Assembly (NCBI GenBank): GCA_029706075.1
Contig: JAINUG010000037.1
Coordinates: forward strand, 5,646,166-5,710,165
Origin: Aldrovandia affinis
Taxonomy: Eukaryota > Chordata > Actinopteri > Notacanthiformes > Halosauridae
DNA: 64,000 nucleotides
Direction of reading: 5' to 3'
Positions 1 through 10,900 of this stretch are shown one piece after another. Made by a program: the position numbers and the translations under genes. The notes under the pieces were generated by a model that was given only the letters and a program-made list of their open reading frames with translations, did not search any database and was not told where the DNA came from. The stretch's first letter is position 1. The number at the start of each line of letters is the position of its first letter.

Positions 1-52
1 TGCTATTCACTCTGTAAGGTGTACATTTGAACTCTTTGTGTCTCTATCACAG

Positions 53-137
53 GCTACACCAATCAGAGGAGAAGTTTAAAGTGCATGGCTGCATCAACAG
101 TAGCAAGTTTCTGGTGGATGCTGGGTACAGAGTGAAG
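53..137 (+). CDS. mlkl: MLKL exon a (catalytic-loop equivalent)
   Basis: The acceptor is tctatcacag at 43-52 and the donor is GTACGAG at 138. The exon starts with the last base of a split codon and ends in phase 0. It encodes LHQSEEKFKVHGCINSS followed by KFLVDAGYRVK. The HRD-equivalent is HGC and the Asn position carries Lys. Confidence 0.92.
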
Positions 138-3100
138 GTACGAGTGCTGGCTCACAAAACACACACCCCAGAGAGGCCTGAGCTGTGGGATGCACGACAG
201 CTTTTTATCTCCTCCTGGTCTCTCATGCTGTCTCATGGCCACATTATGAATTAATTCCCCCTGATAAAGCATAATTGCCTGTGACAAGACCAGGGGTGAG
301 GCACTAGCTTGCCTCGTATTGTACAATAAAATGATGTGAATCAACACAAATAATCTTGGTAACAAAGATGTTTTTATTTTGTTTGGAAGCAAATAAATGC
401 AAAATAAAAATAACAGAATTAATTCTATAAATATAAATAAATTCTGAACTGAAAAAAATAATACATTCTGTTTCAGGTTCCCTCTGTATAACTGGTTGGC
501 AAAGCCAGTTACCAGCACAAAGGGGTAGTTGACACCAACAGGGAGGTCTTTCCAAAACAGTTGTCACCAAAATTACTTCCAAAGAACTGCTCACCTAATC
601 TCTGCTTGCTTTTTGCGCACTGGTACTTCTGTTTTGTGTGTGCAGCTTGGGTGCTTGGAGCTGGCGAAAACAGAGACTTCCCTGAGGAGAAATAAAAACA
701 GAAACAACAGCTCCTTACACTATTGCTCCCCTCAGCAGCTTAAAAGCGTCAACTGCTCTTACAATAAAGAATGTGAGATGTACAGGTTGGTCCAGATTCA
801 TACTCAACACATTGCCAGGTGTCTGTGTACATTGTGTCTATTGGATAAAGGATATGATTGAAATGGTCATTTCTGAACTATATCATAATTCAAAGAGTTA
901 AACAAGACATCATTCCCTGCATGATAATCTTTTTTTTTGTTTTTGGCAATTAGCAGACGCTCTTATCCAGAGCGACTTACACAGTTTACATTTATTTTAC
1001 ATACAATCCATTTATTATACCGTATAGGTTGAACTACTAATGTTATTAAAGTAACCTCTGAAATGGGAATATGTGCCTATGGTGAATGTGTATGTTGTGT
1101 TCTCTGTAGTTTTGGCATTGTCTTGTGGGAGATTGCTACTCGGCAGATTCCCTTCAAAGGTACGTATTGTCAGTAACACGTAACATTATGTGATCAAACA
1201 TTTACACCATGCTTTCTGTGACAGTACAACAATCTCTGGTCACAGCTCCCGAATTAAAAAGTAAGATTCAAAAGAGATTTAACTCTTTATTAAAGAGTAT
1301 GCTAATTGTTATATAAGTATACGTGTCTATGATAAGCAATAGAATCTTGTCGGATTTTAAAATATATTTTCAATTTTTCAAATCCTTCTTAATTTGTTAT
1401 GCTTGCTCTGCCAGTTTAAAGGATTTACAGTGTGTCCAAAAATAAAAACAAACAATGTCTTATCTCACAAATAGATTACCATTATGTTGCCATTTACCTA
1501 TTTGAACAAATCCCCTTATCCATGTTTACATTGGTATAAGCATGCCTCCAAACAAGAAGCAACTAATATTTGTCCTATCTCTGTCTGTTGAAACATTGGC
1601 TCCTCATAAGACATCCCAGAAAAAGAAATGTTTAAGAAAGTCTTTGAAGAGAAGTTCATAGAGCCGCTCCCTGCTGACTGCCCCAAACACCTAGCAAATT
1701 TGATCAACGCCTGCCGCTCATATGAGTCTTTCCACAGGCCAACAGCAGGAGGTACGTTGACATTGATGCACCTTGTGTTGAAATGCACATATTGACATCT
1801 TGGCTCTCACTGTCAATACATTTGGATCCTTTGATTGTCTCTGATTAAAAACACATTTTTCATTACATTGTACTCTCAAGCTGCATGCAGCGGTTTTCCT
1901 TATCTAAATGTGTTTATATTTTTGCAGTGGTCTCATACCTTTTCCAGTAGCCAGAATTGTGAATTCCCTCCAAGCACTGCTTACGCACTTACATTTCCAG
2001 GTCTCCCTTGAAAAATAGATTGTATCTCAATGGGCTTTTTCCTGGTTAAATAAAGGTTAAATAAATACTTCAAAGCAATAAGTTCTGCCTGCTCCCTGTG
2101 AATGTATGAGCTATTCCCACTTGCCTGAGAATTGTTGAAATATGACCTAATTAAAATAAGAAGAGGGAGTCGCACACTCTGGCCCTTTTCTTATTTTAAT
2201 GTTTATTCTCCATTAGCCGGCACCTTAATAACATTTTGGTGTGCTTCCTCTTTTGTAATATGATGTAATAAAAACAAAAATGTCACCTTGATGGCCTATA
2301 TTTTCTGACACTCTTATTGGTTGTGAATCAGGAAGCCTCAACAGCATGCATGTATGTACTCTCGAGGGGAATCCCAGAGGCACAAGGCTTGTATGTCATA
2401 CCTCACAAAAATGTTTGTTGTGGCAAGAAAATTGTGCATAATGACTGTATCACTCCATTTATACTCGCACTGTAGCTGGGCAGATATCTCCTGCCCCTAA
2501 ATTGAAATAAAGTGACATATGAAATACAAGTTATTTCCGAGAAACAGGCAAATAGTATTAGCTCAATGACCTGTGATGCAAAGCACTTGAGCATGTGACC
2601 TCAAACCACCTCCACTAGATCTCATGACAATCATATTCAAAGCAGGGTAAAGAGGGCCCTTGTGGTGACAATATGGTGCATGTTGGAGCTTCATACTGTG
2701 ATTTTATTCCATAGGATTAAGCCTGTCTTCATTTCGATAAAGGAATCTCAGAACATATTGATTACTTTTACATGTTGATTGACTTATGTGACACTGAGAA
2801 TCACACTATGACATTAGTTGCCTATGAGACACACACACCAAAGTCAAACCAAAGAATTGGATAGCAAGAACAGAAGTTTTTTTCTCCAAATGGTAAACAG
2901 GCATTTACCATAACTTTTTAAGACCAGCAACAGCTGTTAACATTAGCAAAATAATATATATATATTGCACCAAGATAGAAATAAACAAGATATAAATATT
3001 ATATTAATATATAAATAATATAACAAATATTTTTTTACCCAGACAAAATTGCATTTCTGGCAATTGTCTGCCCTCATTGCACAAAACTATTTACAGCGTC

Positions 3101-4347
3101 TGTTAATGTTCTTTAGTCAGGCAACACAGGAAAAGCTATAGGTTATTTAGGTTGTGCCAGTCATTGAAGCAGTTCCTCTTTGCTACAAATCACAAGGGCA
3201 GGTTACAGGACATCAGTATTTTCTGGTGGCAGAGCCGTCACCGGTCATAAACAGGATCTTGTGCCATCGAACCGGGTCTTCTGTGGGGCTTTTGGCATTG
3301 TAAAACCAAATAATAAATCCAAATAAGCAAAGAGAAAAGTATAGAGTTTTCCAAAACTCTGAAGTGCGTGCACATCCTGAATAGCACCACAATGTGCACA
3401 AAGCTCATTCATGATAGTAAATGCAAACCAAAGGAAACCTTATATCGTTGTAAAGGGTATCCCATTGGCTAGAACCCTAGACCAATTTCAGCATACATTA
3501 TATGGAGGGAAATAGTATCGATTCTACCATTGGGTCATGTCACATGATCAAATTACTAGTGGTGCTGGTTGGACATTCTGGCTGTTTGGCCAATACCAAT
3601 CAGAGAATGATGTGAGCGAACTTACTTTGTAGCAATGATTCACCATCACAAGTATACAAAACTTTCCAATCTCGTAGACCCTTCTTTGCTGTTGTTGGTG
3701 ATACAAAGTGCAAAGTAAACATTAGAACTCTCTCAATTTGGCTTGCTCTTGTGACAAAACAGGTTCACTACTTTTGATCAGTAGACCCTTACAGTGATCA
3801 GGATGCCCACATTACAAATTATATTTGGGGACTTCTAGACTTCACTGAAGGTAAGGAGCAGTAGAGTACTCTGCCTGGAATCCGGACAGGATTTTTTGCA
3901 ACATCCAGGTTGACATACACTGCTGATGAGTTGAGATTCCACCCAATCTGTGCATATAACACATGTTCATATTTTCAGTACATATAACCATGATATTTAA
4001 AGAAGAGCGTGTTATATGATTTAGCCAGCCCAGTGTTGACAGTTAAGAGGTTTTAAAGGAGTCATATCTCCTAGAAGCTTTAAAAATATGAATTGCATCA
4101 CTTGCTGGTCAGATTATGACATGCTAAAGAAAATGAAAGATTCTATTTTACACTCTGTTTCATTTGTGAATGTTTTGGTTGGTTATTCAATAAGCCAACA
4201 TCAACAGTCCAAAAATCATTCTGTGCATCAGGGAAACCAAGTGAAAACTGGTTTATTTTGTGCCCATGCCTTGACTGACTGTTGAATTGCTCCACAGCGT
4301 TGGTGGACAAGCTGAGGAATGTGGTACAGGAGCTAGAAGAAGACTGA
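53..4347 (+). CDS. mlkl: MLKL, mixed lineage kinase domain-like pseudokinase (3' part; 5' end outside window)
   Basis: Five exons join as 53-137, 646-785, 1110-1159, 1611-1751 and 4298-4347, giving 154 residues and a TGA stop; all junction phases agree. The product matches the pseudokinase C-lobe of vertebrate MLKL: the region equivalent to the catalytic loop reads HGCINSSKFLV, the DFG region reads KLGCLEL, and the helix-F stretch reads FGIVLWEIATRQIPF. The catalytic Asp is absent, the usual Asn is Lys, and DFG is lost, so phosphotransfer is not expected. In mammals RIPK3 phosphorylates MLKL, which then oligomerises and permeabilises the plasma membrane during necroptosis. The membrane-acting four-helix bundle and the N-lobe must lie upstream of base 1. 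The next gene, RFWD3, is also the MLKL neighbour in mammals. RIPK-family kinases were considered, but the degenerate motifs and the synteny favour MLKL. Confidence 0.93.
138..645 (+). other. MLKL intron
   Basis: Non-coding and AT-rich, especially 330-470. It ends in a good pyrimidine stretch and the TGTGTGCAG acceptor. ORFs here are short, on both strands, and unlike any family I know. Confidence 0.8.
646..785 (+). CDS. mlkl: MLKL exon b (activation-loop region)
   Basis: The acceptor is TGTGTGCAG and the donor is GTTGGT at 786. It encodes LGCLELAKTETSLRRNK and, further on, SPQQLKSVNCSYNKECEMY. The first residues replace the DFG motif; the SPQQL stretch corresponds to the APE region (SPQEL in human). 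Ser and Thr are present in the activation-loop segment, but I cannot tell whether they are RIPK3 sites. It ends with two bases of a Ser codon. Confidence 0.92.
942..1025 (-). repeat. LINE-2/UnaL2-type 3' tail, truncated copy
   Basis: Read on the minus strand, it carries the stem-loop GCTCTGGATAAGAGC followed by GTCTGCTAATTG. This is the hallmark 3' tail shared by L2-clade LINEs and their partner SINEs in fish. Only the tail and part of the body are present, inside an MLKL intron. Confidence 0.75.
1110..1159 (+). CDS. mlkl: MLKL exon c (helix F region)
   Basis: The acceptor is TTCTCTGTAG and the donor is GTACGT at 1160. Joined to exon b it reads SFGIVLWEIATRQIPFK, the most diagnostic stretch for MLKL. 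It starts with one base and ends with one base of a split codon. Confidence 0.94.
1160..1610 (+). other. MLKL intron
   Basis: AT-rich intron with no recognisable gene or repeat. The acceptor TCCTCATAAG is unusual in having AAG before the exon, but it is the only site that keeps the reading frame (K-D-I-P-E-K-E-M). Confidence 0.75.
1611..1751 (+). CDS. mlkl: MLKL exon d (C-lobe helices)
   Basis: It encodes DIPEKEMFKKVFEEKFIEPL and then ADCPKHLANLINACRSYES followed by FHRPTAG. The ACRSYESFHRPT stretch corresponds to the conserved Arg-containing helix I motif of kinase C-lobes (RPSV in human MLKL). The donor is GTACGT at 1752. Confidence 0.93.
1752..4297 (+). other. MLKL last intron (2.5 kb)
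   Basis: A long AT-rich intron. It holds a retroposon-like 3' end near 1995-2075 and an unexplained short minus-strand ORF at 3213-3401. Otherwise I see only low-complexity AT runs such as 2950-3030. Confidence 0.75.
1993..2075 (+). repeat. Retroposon 3'-end-like segment
   Basis: The run GATTGTATCTCAATGGGC, then CCTGGTTAAATAAAGG repeated as GGTTAAATAAATA, resembles the A-rich simple-repeat end of a fish non-LTR element. The family is not identified. Confidence 0.4.
4298..4347 (+). CDS. mlkl: MLKL terminal coding exon
   Basis: The acceptor is ttgctccacag. It encodes ALVDKLRNVVQELEED and a TGA stop at 4345-4347. The acidic C-terminal helix fits the end of the pseudokinase domain, so the protein has no extra C-terminal extension. 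Confidence 0.9.
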
Positions 4348-4940
4348 TGGGGTCATGGGTGTCACTTTGTCCTGGAAGGAACAGGATTGAGCCAGCAGTT
4401 CAGAAACAGACATGGAACATTCTGAAACAGGACCCCACTGCCCAAAGACTTTTAGAGGGTAGACTAATCTTGCCTGGAGTTCACCCTAACACTTCGCCCA
4501 TCCTAAAGATGATATTCCAGTTATGTTTCAAGTTGTTTTGGGTTTTTCTCTAATTCAGACACGTGTATTAGTTTCATTACATTTGTACAGTGTATTCTGT
4601 TTTTCATTTCAAACAGCGTTACTCCCAAAACTGTGTTATCTATGTCCATCTGATGTCTCTGAATACATTTGGTATACCTTTGATAAACCTCCATAGCTAT
4701 GGTGAATATTCTCAAATAAAATAAAATAAAATACAGAAATTATTGTCTGTAATGTGAAGCATAGTGATGAGTTTTTGAAGCAATATTGCAGTGTCCTGAA
4801 ATGTTTCAAATATACCAACAAAAGTGAATTGTTTTAAGCGGTGCAACACAGAACTGGTTTTAACAACAAAAAATATTTGGTGATACATTATAGTATGTGC
4901 AAGGACGTTTATGCATAGGTTTACATCAATAAACCTCCTT
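4348..4940 (+). other. MLKL 3' UTR (approximate end)
   Basis: AT-rich sequence after the stop. Candidate polyadenylation signals are overlapping AATAAA copies beginning at 4715 and another at 4928-4933. The exact cleavage site cannot be read from the sequence. Confidence 0.6.
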
Positions 4941-5043
4941 GGTGTTGATAGGTTTGAGGTATGAAATTTAGAATTAGTATAACCCTCATTGATTGTTTTA
5001 TTCTAATTCAATGTTTTTTGTTTTACCTTCGTTCCTAGTACAC

Positions 5044-5075
<32 letters not shown>

Positions 5076-6330
5076 TCCACAGCAGCCCTCACATTGTTAG
5101 GGACAAATGGTCACATCAATTAAATTGTTACTTGTAAGGATATGTAAAAGCAGTATACCAAATGGGTGCCTCCAGGATGTCTGGGTGCAATGTGCACGCT
5201 TGCCATCTGTGACACCTCGGACAGGGGTACTTAAACCGTCACTTACAGCTACTGAGATGAGATTTGCTGGATACATGCTGTTGCAGCGCCTTCCTGAATC
5301 TCTCTTTGCGCATTGTAAAATTGGAAAGTGGTCACCAGTATGTTACTTCGCCAGTCCCGACTTGGTTCCACAAAGGGAGAAGATTCCCAACAGTGTGCAC
5401 TGAACATCTACATTTATAGTAAGTTACAATTACTTTTTTCATGACGATGAAGTCATTTTTCTCTATGGGCCTGTGTGAAATTTGGCTTGGCGGGTAAACC
5501 GAGTTACGGGTTGGTGAGTCATACCTATACGTGAGTTTGACAAATTTTCAGGGTTTCCATAAATAACTGCAATTCCCCAAAACTCTCAGTACTTAGAAAC
5601 CTGTACCAGAGATTTTAAATAATAGTAGAGATGGTCCACTCCCGTGTTGTAACAATGAAAGTTTGTGCCCTGTTGTTTCGAACATTGAGTATTCAGAGCA
5701 GGGCCAGCTCTACACATTTTGGAGCCCTAGGCGAGATTGGCATTTGGGTGTCCCTGCTAAAACTTGTCATAAGCGCCACTTGTCATGTGTCTGTTGTGAT
5801 CAATACGCATTTTTAAAGTATTAAGTTGTAACTAACCCAGAGCAGCTTGAATATATAATGATGCATTTTCTGCATTTAAGTCATTAGAGTTAACCATAAT
5901 GCAACGCGATCAGAAGACCGAACAAGGCAGGAGAGCACAATTTATAGCCTACTATTATTTACAATCTCTGCCTGTACCGTGTGACAGTAGGTAAACACAC
6001 AGAATTTCGATGCAACTTAGACCAACCATACAATAAACCCCAAAACGTGTGTTATTTTATGTTTCTTCTTTATCTTATTCACCCTCTCCTGCTTTCCTTC
6101 TTAATCTACTTGCCGATTACATTTTGTGTTCAAAACGTTGATATGCAAAATAATCAACTGAAATGTTCAGGTTGATGACCAAGCCTGTGTTAAGCAACGG
6201 ATTCTGTTTTTTGACAGACTAAACTAAATGCCAGACCAAGTACTATTACAATATAAAGCAAGTGTGATTGCCATTTGTTTGTACCCAATAGAAAAACGAA
6301 AGAGGAATAGGGCGGGCTAATATTTTGTCT
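4941..6330. other. MLKL-RFWD3 intergenic spacer
   Basis: No gene recognised. It contains an (AC)n run at 5049-5075. A stretch at about 5695-5790 (CAGGGCCAGCTCTACAC, then CCCTAGGCGAGATTGG) looks like an interspersed repeat that I cannot name. Confidence 0.6.
5049..5075. repeat. (AC)n microsatellite
   Basis: About 13 uninterrupted AC dinucleotides. Confidence 0.95.
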
Positions 6331-6506
6331 GGCGGGGAGATTCGATCCTTTCGTAATGATGAAAGCTACAGTGATGGAACGAGAAAATTATAATCAAACC
6401 ATAACAACATTGCACTATATCATGTTTAGCCAACTTATCTAACCCCTCTAACAGCTAGCTTGACAACAGAAAGGATCTTTTGTCAAGCTATGTATTACGT
6501 TTGAAG
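6300..6506 (+). promoter_or_regulatory. Possible RFWD3 promoter and 5' non-coding exon
   Basis: A GC box (AGGGCGGGCT near 6309) is followed about 190 bases later by a strong donor, TTGAAG|GTAAGT, at 6507. The stretch before this donor has no long ORF. A matching acceptor (GCTACCAG at 7562-7569) lies before the first coding exon. TSS and exon are inferred from position only. Confidence 0.35.
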
Positions 6507-7569
6507 GTAAGTTATTGGTGCATTCATAAAATCATTAGATTGGTAGCCAAGTTGGCTATACTAGCTAGTTGGCTGGCTAATTTGACTAAGCTATCCTATT
6601 ACGCGTATGTAACTTGGCTAGCTAACGTTATGCAATTTTGTAATACATCGTTGTCTGGTGTTTGTGTGGCCGGGTCGTTGGCACTACTAACGAAATGATT
6701 TAGCTCACGGTATCTAGCAGGCAATGGTCTCGTTGAGCTGTTTATTCAAGAGGGGCCTGTGCTGTGGTCTTGTGATCCCCAGGCTCAAGTTGATAAAGTG
6801 TTCGAAAACAAGACGTGCTCCGCCTGGAACTTGCGGAAGACAAGTAAAACATGTCGTAGTTAGCTAGCTAGTTATAAATGGTAGTTAACTTCAGTAAGTT
6901 GTTGCCACGACAAGCAGCAAATGCGAAACTAAGTTGGCTAACGTTGAATAATATTAGGTAGCTAACTAACGTTGGATAATGTTCGATATGCTATTGATTT
7001 AACTGACCGTACTAGCTGGTTATACTGATAGCGACATGATATTTCGCTAACGTTAGCTAACTGGAGACGTTCGCTACATATATTATTTTAATATTGTTAT
7101 AATCGAGCTAGCTGACGTTATGTAAAATACATTTTTATAGCACTTGAACTGTGTACTTTACAGAATTAGCTAGCACCAAGTTAAGAAGCCATTTTGCTAA
7201 CTTGGGTAACTTCCTTTCCTATACGGCACACTTAAATAACAAGGGAAGGGGCTAACCAACCATACTGTAACCATACCAAGCTTTTTTGAAGACCCCAGCT
7301 CAAAAACAAATATTAGCTGTAGGCTAGCTTTGCGCTACAGATATATTTGTGACAGTATTTGGTAAGCTAAGTTAATATTCTCTTCGCTGTATGCCGCTAG
7401 CTAGACTTGCTGATTGTCTGTTTGGGCACTTGAAGTTGGCACCATTTATGGTTGCTGCATTTGACTTACAACAGGTAGTTATCTACAGTTGCTAGCTAGT
7501 TACCCATCTGTGTTTTAATGAGTTTACTCCTTTTGCTTTTGCTATCTACTTGGCTAACGTAGCTACCAG
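6507..7569 (+). other. Putative RFWD3 5' intron, rich in GCTAGC and TAACGTT motifs
   Basis: Many copies of AGCTAGCT and of CTAACGTT occur (around 6621, 6938, 6965, 7046, 7109 and 7553). There are no coding signals. A similar cluster lies just downstream of GLG1 exon 1. Confidence 0.5.
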
Positions 7570-7644
7570 CAGTTCGGAGACCCCCAACTTCTGACTGGCT
7601 TAGCTACTATTCCAGCGGCTGTATCCCCGCTCAAAAGAGAACCA

Positions 7645-7901
7645 ATGGAGGAGATGGAGGTGGACGTGCTTCTGAGGGGCACAGAGAGAGTGACGAGGCA
7701 GGAGGCTGCCCAGCTGCCCATCTTGATGCCTGACTCTGGGAGCAGTACCGACGTGGATGAAAATGTTGAGGCAGAGATAGAGCGCCCTGACCCTCCACGG
7801 CTCCTGATGAGTGCCTGGGCCTTCAGCCAGGGAGTGGAAGCAGGCCCCAGGACCGCACCAGCACCCTCAGCGACGCGGATCATCTGGAGACGGGCCACAA
7901 G
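7645..7901 (+). CDS. rfwd3: RFWD3 coding exon 1
   Basis: It encodes [12 protein letters not shown] at the N-terminus and ends ...IIWRRAT plus two bases (AG); the donor is GTATGA at 7902. The sequence is acidic and disordered, with [16 protein letters not shown] and FSQGVEAG. The start codon is uncertain, because the frame is open upstream to a TAA near 7552 and begins inside the probable exon. Confidence 0.8.
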
Positions 7902-10900
7902 GTATGACAGGGACAGGCCAGATCTAGCTGTCACTGCTGTAACACATGAATGCAATATATATATTAATAACAGTGCATATACATTCATGCAAGATATTGT
8001 GTGTGGGGGATTCTTGAGGTGGCAAAGTGCTCTACCCTCTCCTTCGACTGAGTGCAATCCTGCGCTCGAGCCCACATGAAAACATCTCATTTTTGACACC
8101 GTTGTGGTGTCAAAGAGCTTACTTGCTGGATTTGAACAAACCCTGGCCTCCCACTCTGCAGTATCACTGCCTTATTGCCAAAAGTAAAGGCCCTGTGGTG
8201 AGGTATAATGTAAAGCTACAATAACAGCTTCCTAGCGATGTTACCATGCCTGACTGCTACACTATTATATGCAAAGTAGATTGAGTCATCGTGTTATTTA
8301 CTCCTGTGACTACACGGTTTGTTTTCTTGAAATGGGCTTGCTGCTCTGGTTAATCTCAAGGAAAATGGGGAATGAGGTTGGTCATGTTTTTAGGCGTGAT
8401 AATGACTCGGCAGGTCTGGCCCTCGTCATCACTCGTCCACCCAGCGCCCCCTCTCCCACAGCCGGCCGCTAGATTTCCTGCTGCGGGTGCCAGCAGCCAC
8501 CGCCGCGGAGCCTGGCTCTGGAAGCACCACTGACGTGAGTGGGTCTGAAGATGAGGATGAAACTCCAGTGACAGGAAGCCCTCTCATCCCTGCTTCCCTG
8601 CCTCATGTTGGTCCAAACGCTCCAGCAGTCCCTACACCACTCCGGAACTCTGCTGTTTCATGTGAGCCCTTCTCCATATCCATTGTTGCACATGTAAGAT
8701 GCATGACCATGGGTTCATGGTATGAAGCGTATTCTATCTGTGAATTGTGTATTGTGCGCAATTGATATTAATGTTACGAAGCTAATGAGCGTGGCAAATT
8801 TGATGGCGCATTCACACCTAGTTGATTTGCATACAAGTATAATGGGATTTCATCATCTTACATCTTCCATACATGACATTTCAATATATTTGCTAGAAAC
8901 AAACCTCTAAATTCATCTTTACACATTCAGAAAGAGGTGCTGTAGGTCTTGGAACAGTGAGGTAAAATGGTACTCATACTATAGCAATTTACTAGACCTG
9001 CTGTTATCATGCTGATTCTTTATAAAATCACAATTTTGACCTTTTGACTTGTCTTTTGACAGCGCTCTGTTTGTTCGCTCAATTTCCCTTTTATTCGGAT
9101 CCTTAGGGCTTTGACTCAGTCTTACAGAAAGCTTTTAGCACTTTGCGGAGTAATATGGCCACTTTTGGATAATTATAGTTAAGTTGCACGTACATTTGTG
9201 AAGCTTTGTTGAGAATAAGTAACTTATTTGTGCAGGTACTATGTTCATGGGGCTTAAAAGAACACCTCAGATGGTCACAACTTTCACTATACAAAACTGC
9301 CTCACGATACACAAACATGTTGGCATTTTTGCTATACGTGCTGGCTATGTTAAATGTATAAATATATTACACTTGTCAGTAGTTTCCTTGTGTTATTTTG
9401 TTGTTAAAAAAAGACACGAGAATCAGCAGGTTTAATATTGGATGAAGATAATTAAATTGAAAAAACAGTTTAACCATCAACCGTGGTTATAATTATGATA
9501 ATTATAACCATCAACCAAAATGTTATGACCGCGATAGCCCTAGTTATTTGAGAATCACAGTGGTTATCTGTAGTCTCGTTTTTGCATTTGAGATTGATAG
9601 GCCTATATCTGTCAGGTAGACTTTTATTTTTCATCTGCTGAATTGTCTGCCTTGTTCTCATCCATTGTGCATGGCCCTGAATGTGCTGTTCTCTGAAAGA
9701 TGGTGGGATCTTATTGTTTTTGTAATGCACAGATGCCGACTTTGCTGGGGAGACCGAGAGGACATCACCCGCAATTCCAAAACAGCCTGAGGTACCAAAG
9801 CTGACCCTGCCAGTAGAAACATCAAACTCATCTTTTAATTCAAATTGAACTGTATTTTCCATACATTATTATTTTCATACTCATTCTAGCTTCAGTTCTT
9901 TTCTATTTTGAGAGAGAGGAAGCTATATCCTTGTGTGTGAAGACATGACATCTGTTGAAAAAGTAAGAAATAATTGTATCATTGTTTGCTTGGCCTGGGG
10001 TCAAACTATTTTCTAAAGAAAATGACTCCTGTTGTAGTAGTTGCTGTGTGTATCTACTAGTAGGAGGAGGGTGTTTGGCCTACTGTCACCAGCTGGAGGC
10101 TTAAACATAACAGCGTAATGTTGCTGAAAGCAGAATTGACTCAGATTGTATTGCTTTAATGAGTCATGTCAAGGATCAGCAACTGCAGTCTCTTATTCAT
10201 TTAAAAAAAATTGTATCATTGACTGAGCACATTGTGTTACAAATTATGGTTTTAACAGCATTCTTTCATGAAACCTACATTTAGATTGGCTTATCTCAAC
10301 ATAAGTGTGTGTGCAATATGTCTGAAGAGCTGCTCCCGTGAATGTTCAGTTACTTAACAGTGTTTTTTTTTAACAGTTTTGTTTGAATTAAGACCCATAT
10401 AATATAACTCTACACAGTTTTGATGCTGTAACTACAATCTTTCCCTTTCCTTAGGCTGCGCTGGTCCAAGTTTCTCCCAGTGCCCCACGTGTTTGTCCTG
10501 CTCGTGAAGAGGAGGGTGAGGGGGAGACTTGCTCCATCTGCTTTGAGTCCTGGACTACGGCTGGGGAGCACAGACTGGCCACCCTGCGCTGTGGCCACCT
10601 CTTCGGCTTCACCTGCATCGACCGCTGGCTACGGGGCCAGGGCGCCAGGTGTCCGCAGGTCAGCAGTGCCCCCTCTCTACCTGACACTGCCTGGTCCCCA
10701 CACCTCTTCAAAACACTTTTTAAAAAAGCTTACCAAGGCAGGGACAGGGGTCAAGATATTCCCACTTTAAAATGTAAACCTTTCCATATCGAGGCTAGTG
10801 ACTATAGGCTGCAAGACGGCCAGTTCAGCACTCTCTTCCACTGGAACACATCCTATAAGCTCTATACGTGTACAACTTCTTGCAGTCTCCCGTACACAAT

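Larger units (their letters stand above)
8662..9732 (+). other. RFWD3 intron 2
   Basis: It contains a decayed transposon-like segment ending CCCTAG near 9545, which is related to one at about 47.3 kb, and a perfect palindrome at 9484-9510. No coding exon fits: a short candidate at 8931-8962 would create an in-frame TAA. Confidence 0.7.

Noticed and set aside
8472-8473. Alternative acceptor GCTAG for RFWD3 exon 2
   Set aside because: It breaks the reading frame with exon 1; the CCCACAG site at 8461 keeps it and adds a conserved PLDF-like stretch.
8931-8962. Candidate small RFWD3 exon between CATTCAG and GTAAAA
   Set aside because: Joining it to exon 2 creates a TAA stop; exon 9733-9791 joins in phase on both sides.
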